The position numbers and the translations under genes were made by a program. DNA of 13,887 nt from an uncultured Lachnospiraceae bacterium. Its GTDB lineage: Bacteria; Bacillota; Clostridia; Lachnospirales; Lachnospiraceae. The first letter of the stretch is position 1. Each line of letters begins with the position of its first letter. The stretch spans positions 1 to 13,887 of the forward strand of contig CALFCS010000113.1 of the NCBI GenBank assembly GCA_937950565.1. The letters are read 5' to 3'. The notes under the pieces were generated by a model. The model did not search any database. It saw only the letters and a program-made list of their open reading frames with translations, and had not been told where the DNA came from. Of this stretch, positions 1 to 6,402 are shown piece after piece.

Positions 1-15
1 GTTTCTTTCTCCCAT
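1..15 (-). CDS. Start of a leftward gene cut by the window edge
   Basis: Reading leftward, an AAAGGA ribosome site is followed after about 7 bases by ATG at 15-13, and the frame stays open to the edge (M-G-E-R-N). A good promoter lies about 50 bases upstream, which supports a real gene start. Only five codons are visible, so no product can be named. Confidence 0.35.
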
Positions 16-61
16 ATAGTCATCCTTTCTGCAATACTATATAGGGAAACTATCTAAATAA

Positions 62-90
62 AGTATACTTTAACGTTCCGAGACCGTCAA
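62..90 (-). promoter_or_regulatory. Sigma-A-type promoter of the left-edge gene
   Basis: On the minus strand, TTGACG (85-90) and TATACT (62-67) are separated by 17 bases, close to consensus. Transcription would start near 55, giving a leader of about 40 bases before the ATG at 15. Confidence 0.55.
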
Positions 91-465
91 CAGATAATGG
101 ATTTGCTAAATTAATTGTTATATAATTTTTTCTCTCTTCTTAAAGGAATATCCCTCTGAATGCGAGGTAGATTCTGAATGTAGAATAATATATTCGCTTT
201 GAAAAATAGATTCTTAGAATGTAATGATAGTTTCCCAATACAGAACCATCATCTGTATTCCGAGATTAGCATATATTTTAAATAGTGTCAATAAATTATT
301 TTAAAATGATTAATTTGCCGTATATTGACACTTTTTTTACAATATCCCGAGGTATCTTCTCCAATAACATATAATAAAGGCAGCAAGCTTTGACAAAACC
401 ATTCCATAAAAATACCAATTGCCACAACAAGCATTACTGCCCCAAATCACTAAACTTGCTTATAA
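91..465. other. Non-coding stretch with several small inverted repeats
   Basis: No convincing gene is visible here. A -10-like TATAAT (121-126, +) has no clear -35. Two related words, TAGATTCTGAATGTAG near 170 and TAGATTCTTAGAATGTA near 210, form a loose direct repeat. GGGAAACTATC (44-54) reappears inverted at about 226-236. AATACAG/CTGTATT (about 238-260) is a perfect 7-base-pair hairpin. A minus-strand frame of 48 codons (288-434) is hydrophobic at its start but has only a weak ribosome site. It could be a remnant of a decayed membrane-protein gene. Confidence 0.4.
284..338 (+). terminator. Orphan hairpin terminator on the plus strand
   Basis: AGTGTCAATA (284-293) pairs perfectly with TATTGACACT (323-332), and a run of T continues to 338. 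The AT-rich loop can form an inner stem (AAATTA/TAATTT). The T-run is only on the plus-strand side, yet no plus-strand gene ends to the left. It may end a small RNA started near 130, or stop antisense transcription. Confidence 0.5.
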
Positions 466-849
466 CTATTTTACTCTTGTATATTTATCTTTTTCAATGA
501 TTAAAATATCCCCTGATATATAATAAGTATCTTTATTATCCAAAGCTTCCTCTTCAGTATCTACTTGTTCAAAGGAATCATTGGCATGTCCTTCATTACT
601 ACTAAATACCAAAGTGCCATCTTCCTTTATTGCATAATTATTTGCACTTTCCATCCATCCGGCATTATATGTAAAAGGTGCAGAACAAGAACCATTATCA
701 TTAAACTTTAATATATCTTCATTATCTTCGGATACCCATTCTCCTACGATTGGATTCTTCTTTCCACATGCCATCAACCCCGCCATTATAAATACCACCA
801 AACAAAATACGGTTATTATTTTAATAAATTTTCCATCTTTTACTAGCAT
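466..849 (-). CDS. Small predicted lipoprotein
   Basis: This 127-residue protein begins with a basic stretch and a hydrophobic helix (about residues 9-26) ending in the lipobox L-M-A-C, so Cys28 should be lipidated and the rest held outside the membrane. The mature part begins with an I-V-G-E-W motif followed by a strand with F-N-D-N-G. This pattern is seen in lipocalin-like or DUF5640-like lipoproteins of Clostridia, but the assignment is by pattern only. The start has a GGAAG ribosome site about 7 bases upstream. No terminator or clear promoter separates it from the small membrane gene upstream, so it is probably the last gene of the operon starting at 1800. Its function is unknown. Confidence 0.75.
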   Translation of the reverse strand: MLVKDGKFIKIITVFCLVVFIMAGLMACGKKNPIVGEWVSEDNEDILKFNDNGSCSAPFTYNAGWMESANNYAIKEDGTLVFSSNEGHANDSFEQVDTEEEALDNKDTYYISGDILIIEKDKYTRVK

Positions 850-914
850 TCTTTAACTTCCTTTCTTTTTTCACCCCATGTTTCAACAAGGGATAATCAA
901 TCTCAGGACTTTTC

Positions 915-1136
915 CTATTTTCTAATCTTAGAAATAACGTATCCCGCTATCGCAACAACAGTAAGGTATATATATGTATCATCAAATCCCTGGAATGTGC
1001 GCAGAATCAAATACTGCCAATCGCTCTCTACATTTCCAGCCAAGCTAACCGCAACCAAATGAAAGATTAATGGTATAACAATCATTAAAATTTTCATCTT
1101 TTCTTTTAATTTGTTATTTAAAACACAAAACTGCAC
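915..1136 (-). CDS. Small two-helix membrane protein, probably the 3' part of a frameshifted gene
   Basis: The frame encodes two hydrophobic helices (about residues 15-34 and 51-69) with a short loop containing W and D, and ends in a basic I-S-K-I-R-K tail. The longest version needs a GTG start at 1136 with no ribosome site. An internal ATG at 1097 has only a poor purine stretch in front. The good ribosome site for this locus (AGGAGG near 1200) belongs to an ATG at 1185 in another frame, whose reading runs into this one. The simplest reading is one protein of about 90 residues split by a single-base indel near 1110-1125, either a real mutation or a sequence error. The product is unrecognised. 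It lies between the PH-like membrane protein and the lipoprotein, so an envelope role is likely. Confidence 0.5.
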   Translation of the reverse strand: MQFCVLNNKLKEKMKILMIVIPLIFHLVAVSLAGNVESDWQYLILRTFQGFDDTYIYLTVVAIAGYVISKIRK

Positions 1137-1185
1137 TTATTGTATAGAGTACTTTCTCAATTGTATTTGCATCCTTATTTTTCAT
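1114..1185 (-). CDS. 23-codon frame with a strong ribosome site, possible 5' part of the preceding entry
   Basis: ATG at 1185 is preceded by AGGAGG with about 11 bases spacing, the best start signal between 1234 and 850. The frame encodes a short polar stretch and the start of a hydrophobic helix (E-K-V-L-Y-T-I-S-A-V-L), then stops with TAA at 1114-1116, overlapping the frame that continues to 915. It reads like the N-terminus of the small membrane protein, separated by a frameshift. A short translated leader is the alternative. Confidence 0.4.
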   Translation of the reverse strand: MKNKDANTIEKVLYTISAVLCFK

Positions 1186-1233
1186 GAACTTAAAATCCTC
1201 CTGTCACAAAAAAATTTATACTTGAAAGACCAG

Positions 1234-1800
1234 TTATCTATATATCATCTGTCTTAACAGTCTTTCTGCCTCTGTAACCTTATCCGCATCCATCATAATT
1301 GAAATATCGTTTCCATGGACTGTCCTAACTGTCAGACTCGGTGTCAGCCCCTTTATCTTTGTAGATATCTCACCAATCTGTTGTATCGGAATATTTACGC
1401 TCTTTGCCCGAAGCCCCATTAAGGTATTCTCTCCCATATTCGCATATCCTTCTATGTGATCATTATAGATTTTCAGATAAATCTTATTACCTGCAACAAT
1501 AATTACAATTGCGGCGATACCTATTCCTATCATTCCTCCAAACGCCCCTAAGCTTTTGGCTCTGTCTTCATCTGTAATCCCCGGTTTAGGTTTCCACTTC
1601 GAAACAGCTTTTCCATCCACCATTGAAGTGTCAAAACTCCCCGCTCCACCAAAAGCTGTACGTCTTGGAAGTGTCGCAGCCCGCACTGCTCCGAAAATTC
1701 CTATCCCCAGGAAGACAATTGCTAATGCCACCAATAAGTTCCTTGCCTTCTTCGGAATTCCTTTGCTTTCAAAAATTAATCCATTTTTGTTAATTTCCAT
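1234..1800 (-). CDS. Membrane protein with two helices and a possible PH-like C-terminal domain
   Basis: This 188-residue protein has hydrophobic helices at about residues 22-44 and 86-104. Between them lies an outer loop of about 40 residues, rich in G, K and P. From about 105 onward a cytoplasmic domain of alternating strands (I-Y-L-K-I-Y, V-N-I-P-I-Q-Q-I, L-T-V-R-T-V) ends in a helix (A-E-R-L-L-R-Q-M). This is the layout of bacterial PH-like domains, but the family is not certain. The start is supported by AAAGGAGAG upstream. Its promoter carries two palindromic operators and faces the Xre-type regulator, so it is probably the first gene of a repressor-controlled operon with the small membrane protein and the lipoprotein. 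The ligand or role is unknown. Confidence 0.75.
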   Translation of the reverse strand: MEINKNGLIFESKGIPKKARNLLVALAIVFLGIGIFGAVRAATLPRRTAFGGAGSFDTSMVDGKAVSKWKPKPGITDEDRAKSLGAFGGMIGIGIAAIVIIVAGNKIYLKIYNDHIEGYANMGENTLMGLRAKSVNIPIQQIGEISTKIKGLTPSLTVRTVHGNDISIMMDADKVTEAERLLRQMIYR

Positions 1801-1826
1801 TTTTACTCTCTCCTTTTTTGTTTTAC

Positions 1827-1855
1827 ATTTTAGACCAAATTAGTCTAAAAGTCAA
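1827..1855 (-). promoter_or_regulatory. Promoter of the small envelope operon
   Basis: On the minus strand TTGACT (1850-1855) and TAAAAT (1827-1832) are 17 bases apart. Operator 1 fills the spacer and operator 2 lies just upstream of the -35, so a bound regulator would block polymerase. Confidence 0.6.
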
Positions 1856-1872
1856 TAGACCATTTTGGTCTT
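1831..1872. promoter_or_regulatory. Tandem palindromic operators between the Xre regulator and the envelope operon
   Basis: Two 15-base palindromes, AGACCAAATTAGTCT (1832-1846) and AGACCATTTTGGTCT (1857-1871), share the plan AGAC-N7-GTCT with centres 25 bases apart, about 2.4 helical turns. They lie in the divergent region beside an Xre-type HTH gene and overlap the leftward promoter, so they are the likely sites of that protein. A matching half-site (GAAAGACCA, about 1224-1232) occurs between the first two genes of the operon. Confidence 0.65.
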
Positions 1873-1935
1873 TCATATACTAAATATAACAATTAAAATA
1901 TGCCAATTTGCAAAGAACACTGTGAGGTGATATTT

Positions 1936-2163
1936 TTGATATATAAGCGAATACGTAATCTTCGGGAAGACAAAGATCTGACACAGACCGATATTGCCAA
2001 ATATCTTCATATTTCTCAACGGACTTATTCGAGATATGAAAATGACGAACGGGCAATTCCGATTGAAGTTTTATCAAAGCTTGCCGATTTTCACAACACA
2101 AGCATTGATTATTTAATTGAACGAACGGATATAAGAAATCCTTATCCCAAAAAAAGGAGCTGA
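1936..2163 (+). CDS. Xre/Cro-type HTH transcriptional regulator
   Basis: The protein is a single Xre-type helix-turn-helix domain of 75 residues. Helices 2 and 3 are T-Q-T-D-I-A-K-Y-L and S-Q-R-T-Y-S-R-Y-E (residues 16-35), followed by the typical tail I-P-I-E-V-L-S-K-L-A-D and S-I-D-Y-L-I. I chose the TTG at 1936 because GAGGTGA lies 5 bases upstream and the domain starts directly after it. An upstream in-frame ATG at 1900 would add 12 residues unlike the family. There is no ligand-binding or dimerisation domain beyond the HTH. It probably represses the divergent operon and perhaps itself through the operators at 1831-1872. Its last codons lie inside the terminator of the convergent dapL gene. 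Confidence 0.85.
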   Translation: MIYKRIRNLREDKDLTQTDIAKYLHISQRTYSRYENDERAIPIEVLSKLADFHNTSIDYLIERTDIRNPYPKKRS

Positions 2164-2179
2164 GTACACTCTCAGCTCC
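2149..2179 (-). terminator. Terminator of the glnA-dapL block, overlapping the end of the HTH gene
   Basis: On the minus strand GGAGCTGAG pairs with CTCAGCTCC (2171-2179 with 2156-2164, 9 perfect pairs, 6-base loop) and is followed by seven T (2155-2149). The stop codon of the convergent HTH gene is inside the stem. On the plus strand no T-run follows, so it acts mainly leftward. Confidence 0.8.
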
Positions 2180-2226
2180 CCACAAAACCGTTCACAAAAT
2201 GTAACCGTTCAACCATGCCCATTACT

Positions 2227-3441
2227 TTATATCTTCTGAATTCTTTCTATCGCCTTGACAGTATTCTCATAAGAACCGAATGCTGTCAGGCGGAAGTATC
2301 CTTCTCCGCTTGGGCCAAATCCTGACCCTGGCGTTCCGACTACATTTGCCTTCTCAAGCAGATAATCGAAAAATTCCCAGGAAGTCATGCCCTTCGGTGT
2401 CTCCAACCAGATATACGGCGCATTCACACCACCGGATACATTGTATCCTGCGCCCTTAAGTCCCTCATAAATGGTTTTCGCATTCTTCATATAATATGCA
2501 ACCTGTTCTTTTAACTGTGCTTTCCCGGCATCTGAGTAAACTGCCTCTCCTGCCTTCTGCACGATATATGGCGCTCCATTATACTTTGTGCCATGCCGTC
2601 TTGCCCATAGAGAGTGTAACATCACATCCCCTGCCTTTACGTCTTTCGGAATCACAGTTGCGCCCAGTCTTACTCCGGTAAATCCGGCATTTTTTGAAAA
2701 GCTTCGAAGCTCAATCGCGCAGGTTCTCGCACCTTCACATTCATAAATGCTGTGAGGAACGTCTTCCTCGGAAATATACGCTTCATACGCAGCATCATAA
2801 ATGATGACTGCCCCGACTTTATTTGCATAATCTACCCATTCCTGAAGCTGTGCTTTTGTAATCGTAGAACCAGTCGGATTATTTGGGAAGCATAAGTAAA
2901 TAATATCCGGCGTTTCCTTCGGAAGCTCCGGTGCAAAGTTCGTCTCCTTCGTACATGGCATATAAATGACATCGCTCCACGTCTCTGTCTTCGCATCGTA
3001 AGTTCCGGTACGGCCTGCCATAACATTTGTGTCAACATACACCGGATATACCGGATCGCATACAGCAATTTTATTATCCTTTGCAAAAATCTCCTGAATA
3101 TTACCGGAGTCACATTTTGCACCGTCAGAAATAAAGATTTCGTCTGCCCGGATATCACAACCTCTGTCCTGATAATCATTTTTTGCCATCGCACTTCTCA
3201 AAAACTCATATCCCAAATCCGGTGCATATCCATGAAATGTCTCAGCATGAGCCATCTCCTCTACCGCACTGTGAAGGCTTTCGATAATCGCCGGTGCAAG
3301 CGACTGGGTTACATCACCGATTCCAAGCCGAATAATGCTTTTATCTGGATTTGCCTCCTGAAAAGCCGCAACCTTCTTTCCGATTGTAGAAAAAAGATAG
3401 CTCCCTGGTAATTTCAGATAATCTTCATTTACTTTAAACAT
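2227..3441 (-). CDS. dapL: LL-diaminopimelate aminotransferase
   Basis: The enzyme converts L-tetrahydrodipicolinate to LL-diaminopimelate in one step, with glutamate as amino donor and PLP as cofactor. This bypasses the succinylase or acetylase branch of lysine and peptidoglycan precursor synthesis. The 404 residues show a class I/II aminotransferase fold: the DapL N-terminal motif L-P-G-S-Y-L-F and G-I-G-D-V-T-Q near 40-46, F-P-N-N-P-T-G (185-191), D-A-A-Y-E (216-220), and the PLP lysine K250 in S-F-S-K-N-A-G-F-T-G-V-R. The length is normal for the family. ATG at 3441 follows AAAGGAGAG. The gene lies directly after dapF, which makes meso-diaminopimelate from its product. Besides read-through from glnA, it has its own promoter inside the conserved leader element at 3468-3539, so its level can be set apart from dapF. 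Confidence 0.95.
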   Translation of the reverse strand: MFKVNEDYLKLPGSYLFSTIGKKVAAFQEANPDKSIIRLGIGDVTQSLAPAIIESLHSAVEEMAHAETFHGYAPDLGYEFLRSAMAKNDYQDRGCDIRADEIFISDGAKCDSGNIQEIFAKDNKIAVCDPVYPVYVDTNVMAGRTGTYDAKTETWSDVIYMPCTKETNFAPELPKETPDIIYLCFPNNPTGSTITKAQLQEWVDYANKVGAVIIYDAAYEAYISEEDVPHSIYECEGARTCAIELRSFSKNAGFTGVRLGATVIPKDVKAGDVMLHSLWARRHGTKYNGAPYIVQKAGEAVYSDAGKAQLKEQVAYYMKNAKTIYEGLKGAGYNVSGGVNAPYIWLETPKGMTSWEFFDYLLEKANVVGTPGSGFGPSGEGYFRLTAFGSYENTVKAIERIQKI

Positions 3442-3467
3442 GTTTCTTCTCTCCTTTATTTCTTATC

Positions 3468-3539
3468 TTTACCATAAAGGCATATGTTCTCACTAGGCTC
3501 GTGTAATACCTCGCCAAGTGTTCACATTATACCACATTT
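3468..3539 (-). promoter_or_regulatory. Conserved promoter-leader element, copy A (in front of dapL)
   Basis: This 72-base segment matches copy B (6866-6937, opposite strand) at 67 positions. It carries an extended -10 (TG at 3534-3533, TATAAT at 3531-3526) without a clear -35, so the RNA should start near 3520. The RNA can fold as an H-type pseudoknot. Stem 1 is CACUUGGC (3520-3513) with GCCUAGUG (3498-3491), with one U-U mismatch. Stem 2 is GGUAU (3510-3506) with AUGCC (3483-3479). The last four bases of stem 2 can instead pair with GGUA (3473-3470) in a small hairpin. The first 18 bases overlap the end of dapF. The ribosome site of dapL follows about 12 bases later. The function is unknown. 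Confidence 0.7.
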
Positions 3540-4409
3540 ATCTACATGCGTGATATCTATCTCACCATCAAATACGACTGTTGCCGGACCTGTCATATAG
3601 ACCCTGTCTGCGGTACGATTCCACTCAATCTGCAGATCACCGCCCAGTAATTTCACCGTAACTTTATCCTCTGTCAGACCGTTTAAGATACAAGCCACTG
3701 CAACTGCACAGGCTCCTGTCCCACATGCGAGAGTTTCACCGGAGCCTCTCTCCCACACCCGCATCTCCGCGGTTTTCGAATCTATTACCTTCACAAATTC
3801 TGTATTGATTCTTTGTGGAAACCTTTCATGGTTTTCAAACCCGGGGCCGATTTTCTCAATATCCATTCCCTGAACATCATCAAGATAAACAACTGCATGG
3901 GGATTCCCCATAGAAACACCCGTCATGTGGTACTCCGTACCACCTACAACGATTGGTTCCTGAATCACCCGGATTTTCCCACTCTCATCCGGTTCCTTCC
4001 CGGCATCCATCACAATCGGAATTTTGTCAGCTTCGAGTATCGGTTTCCCCATATCCACTTTAACAAGCGCTACTTTTCCATCCTCTACTGTTAAATCCAG
4101 ATATTTAATGCCTCCAAGTGTCTCCACGGATATACTCGTCTTATCTGTGAGTCCATAATCATATACATATTTTGCCACACAACGGATTCCATTCCCACAC
4201 ATCTCTCCTCTGGAGCCGTCCGCATTATACATTTCCATTTCAAAATCTGCCACTTTCGAAGGGTTGATCATAATCATTCCGTCTGAGCCGACTCCCAAAT
4301 GCCTTTCACTTACATATCTTGCAACTGCCGGAGGATTCTCAATCTTCTCTTCAAAACAGTTCACATAGACATAATCATTCCCCAATCCATGCATTTTTGT
4401 AAATTTCAT
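3522..4409 (-). CDS. dapF: Diaminopimelate epimerase
   Basis: It interconverts LL- and meso-diaminopimelate by a two-base mechanism without cofactor, giving the precursor of both lysine and peptidoglycan cross-links. Both catalytic cysteines are present: Cys71 in G-E-M-C-G-N-G and Cys229 in L-A-C-G-T-G-A-C. The N-terminal motif M-H-G-L-G-N-D and N-P-H-A-V-V (169-174) are also typical. At 295 residues it is somewhat longer than the usual 270-285, and the excess includes a C-terminal tail after G-E-I-D-I. The last five codons (K-C-G-I-M) and the stop are encoded by the start of the conserved leader element, so the tail may be a by-product of that element. The start is supported by AGAGGAAAC upstream. 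It lies 22 bases after the ANTAR gene and is surely co-transcribed with it. Confidence 0.95.
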   Translation of the reverse strand: MKFTKMHGLGNDYVYVNCFEEKIENPPAVARYVSERHLGVGSDGMIMINPSKVADFEMEMYNADGSRGEMCGNGIRCVAKYVYDYGLTDKTSISVETLGGIKYLDLTVEDGKVALVKVDMGKPILEADKIPIVMDAGKEPDESGKIRVIQEPIVVGGTEYHMTGVSMGNPHAVVYLDDVQGMDIEKIGPGFENHERFPQRINTEFVKVIDSKTAEMRVWERGSGETLACGTGACAVAVACILNGLTEDKVTVKLLGGDLQIEWNRTADRVYMTGPATVVFDGEIDITHVDKCGIM

Positions 4410-4431
4410 TTTGTTTCCTCTCTCTCTTCGT

Positions 4432-4980
4432 TTAATCTGACATAACCGTAAGTACCATCTGTGCTGTCTCCACCAGATTCGTACCGCTGTCCATACTGTT
4501 TTTCTGCAAATATCTGTGTGCTTCTTCCTCTGTCATATTATTTCTTGCCATCAGAAGCTCTTTCGCCTGCTGTATCAATGCCTGCTGCCGCGCGCTTCTT
4601 ACTTTCTTCTGTTCTTTCCTCTTCTTTTTCCGGCGCTCCATGGACTCGAGCATCATCTCTAGAGTATTGATCAAATCATACGCCTTAACCGGCATCGTAA
4701 GCCCCATCACACCCCTGACAAGACCCGCGCTCCATTTTTCCTGCGATGCAACAAGAAGCATTTCAAAACTCTCCGGGAGATACTCCCTAAGCTCTGTATA
4801 CATCATATCCTTCAGCTTATAGCCACAGACTACAATTCCTTCGTCCAGAGTGTCAGCATAGTTCATTGCCTGTGCTCCTGATGTACACACACCGGTAACA
4901 GACATACCGCCTCTCACCAACAGGTTGCGGATACCAGCAGCATTCTCTCTATTCGGAAATACTACAATAATACCTATCAA
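4432..4980 (-). CDS. ANTAR-domain RNA-binding antiterminator with a degenerate receiver domain
   Basis: This 182-residue protein has a CheY-like fold (about 1-115), a strongly basic coiled linker (E-R-R-K-K-K-R-K-E-Q-K-K, about 115-126), and a C-terminal ANTAR domain (about 128-180). The ANTAR domain carries the hallmark A-K-E-L-L-M, E-E-A-H-R-Y-L-Q and L-V-E-T-A-Q-M-V-L. ANTAR proteins of the AmiR/NasT type bind paired RNA hairpins and prevent termination, often of nitrogen genes. The receiver lacks the normal acidic cluster (V-F-P-N-R-E in place of D-D or E-D), and the strand that should end in the phosphorylated Asp reads V-V-C-G-Y-K. Phosphorylation control therefore seems lost. The start is a TTG at 4980 with AGGAGGTG in front. 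It follows glnA by 45 bases without a terminator, so it probably regulates the glnA leader, which carries an intrinsic terminator. Confidence 0.88.
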   Translation of the reverse strand: MIGIIVVFPNRENAAGIRNLLVRGGMSVTGVCTSGAQAMNYADTLDEGIVVCGYKLKDMMYTELREYLPESFEMLLVASQEKWSAGLVRGVMGLTMPVKAYDLINTLEMMLESMERRKKKRKEQKKVRSARQQALIQQAKELLMARNNMTEEEAHRYLQKNSMDSGTNLVETAQMVLTVMSD

Positions 4981-4989
4981 ACCGACACC

Positions 4990-5020
4990 TCCTGTTTTGT
5001 ACTATTAAAATGCAACAGGA
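4990..5020 (-). promoter_or_regulatory. Hairpin that could cover the ribosome site of the ANTAR gene
   Basis: Just after the glnA stop, TCCTGTT (5020-5014) is perfectly complementary to AACAGGA (4996-4990), which includes part of the AGGAGGTG ribosome site. With a 17-base loop it could lower ANTAR translation unless ribosomes finishing glnA open it. Confidence 0.35.
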
Positions 5021-5025
5021 AATGT

Positions 5026-6363
5026 CTAAATCACATGCAGATACTTCGCAATTTCCCAGTCAGTAACCTGTCCACGGAAATCTGCATATTCCTTCACCTT
5101 TGCCTTCACATATTTTTTCGCCAGTTCTTCCCCAAGCACACCTTGAATAAGTTCATCTTTTTCAAATTCACGCATTGCTTCAAGAAGACTTCCCGGGAGC
5201 GCCTCAATTCCGGCATTCGCCCTTTCTTCCTCTGTCATTTCAAACAGATTGCAGTCCACACTTTCCGGTGGCATCACCTTATTTCTAATTCCATCGAGTC
5301 CCGCTTCCAGACATACGGCAAGTGCAAGATATGGATTTGCCGATGGATCCGGACTTCGAAGCTCCACTCTTGTATTACTCTCGCTCTCACATACTGCCGG
5401 AATTCGAATCAACGGTGTACGGCTCTTTGCAGACCATGCAATATATACAGGCGCCTCATATCCCGGAACAAGCCGTTTGTAAGAATTCACAAGTGGATTC
5501 GTAATAAATGTAATTGCCTTGATATGCTTCATCAATCCACCCATGAAATAATAAGCTTCCCGGCTCAGACCATTCGGATCACTCTTATCTGTAAATATAT
5601 TCACCCCATCCCTGCTTAAGGACATATTTGTATGCATCCCTGAACCACAGACGCCATATTTCGGTTTTGGCATAAATGTTGCATGCAGTCCGTGGCGTTT
5701 TGCGATTGTCTTAACTACAAGCTTAAAGGTCATAATATTATCCGCTGTAGCAAGTGCTTCATCATATTTAAAATCAATTTCATGCTGTGCGGACGCCACC
5801 TCATGATGAGATTTCTCCACCTCAAACTGCATATCCTCCAAAGTAAGCACCATATCTCTTCTGGCATTTTCCCCCAAATCTAACGGTCCCAAATCAAAAT
5901 AGCTTGCTTCTTCATGTGATATTGTCGTAGGCAGTCCGGCATCGTCCGTATGAAACAGGAAAAACTCACATTCCGGCCCTACATCAAATGTATATCCCAT
6001 ATCGGCTGCTTCTTTGATTACCTTTTTCAGCACATATCTCGGGTCACTCTCAAACGGTGTTCCGTCTGCCTTATATACATCACAGATAAACCGGGCGACT
6101 TTGCCCTGCTGCGGTCTCCACGGAAATATTTCAAACGTATTCAAATCTGGATACAGATACATATCTGAATCCTCATCCCTTGCAAATCCTTCAATTGATG
6201 AGCCGTCAAACATGCATTGATTATTCAAAGCCTTTTCCAGCTGGCTCGTTGTAATCGCCACATTTTTCATTGTCCCGAAAATATCTGTAAACTGCAGGCG
6301 AATAAAGCCTACATCCTCTTCCTCCACCATTCTCATAATATCTTCACGCGTATAATTTCTCAT
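5026..6363 (-). CDS. glnA: Glutamine synthetase type I (short, alpha-type)
   Basis: It makes glutamine from glutamate, ammonia and ATP and is the main entry point for ammonia. The protein acts as a cytoplasmic dodecamer. The 445 residues contain all the usual motifs: F-D-G-S-S-I-E-G-F near the N-terminus, G-P-E-C-E-F-F metal ligands, H-H-E-V-A-S-A-Q-H-E-I, G-S-G-M-H-T-N glutamate/ATP loop, N-S-Y-K-R-L-V-P-G-Y and R-V-E-L-R-S-P-D. The length and the Phe in N-L-F-E-M-T, where beta-type enzymes carry the adenylylated Tyr, place it in the Gram-positive alpha group, which is not adenylylated. I chose ATG at 6363 because AGGAGGT lies 6 bases upstream and the family N-terminus begins there. A longer frame to 6399 has no ribosome site. 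It is the first gene of the block with the ANTAR regulator, dapF and dapL. Confidence 0.96.
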   Translation of the reverse strand: MRNYTREDIMRMVEEEDVGFIRLQFTDIFGTMKNVAITTSQLEKALNNQCMFDGSSIEGFARDEDSDMYLYPDLNTFEIFPWRPQQGKVARFICDVYKADGTPFESDPRYVLKKVIKEAADMGYTFDVGPECEFFLFHTDDAGLPTTISHEEASYFDLGPLDLGENARRDMVLTLEDMQFEVEKSHHEVASAQHEIDFKYDEALATADNIMTFKLVVKTIAKRHGLHATFMPKPKYGVCGSGMHTNMSLSRDGVNIFTDKSDPNGLSREAYYFMGGLMKHIKAITFITNPLVNSYKRLVPGYEAPVYIAWSAKSRTPLIRIPAVCESESNTRVELRSPDPSANPYLALAVCLEAGLDGIRNKVMPPESVDCNLFEMTEEERANAGIEALPGSLLEAMREFEKDELIQGVLGEELAKKYVKAKVKEYADFRGQVTDWEIAKYLHVI

Positions 6364-6402
6364 TGCTCTACCTCCTGAAAGATTACATTTTCCATGCATA
6401 AA

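Noticed and set aside
44..236. Inverted words GGGAAACTATC and GATAGTTTCCC that might be ends of a small mobile element
   Set aside because: There is no target duplication, the repeats are only 11 bases, and there is no coding capacity between them. Chance or decayed sequence is as likely.
346..354. The word CGAGGTAT, also present in the two conserved leader elements
   Set aside because: Only 8 bases match, and none of the flanking stem sequences or the promoter are present, so it is a chance match.
288..434. A 48-codon minus-strand frame with a hydrophobic start
   Set aside because: The ribosome site is weak, it runs through the orphan terminator hairpin, and no homologous pattern is evident. 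It could at most be a gene remnant, so it is noted only in the intergenic entry.
5035..5619. A 194-codon plus-strand frame opposite glnA
   Set aside because: The glnA reading on the other strand is unambiguous, and this frame has no family resemblance.
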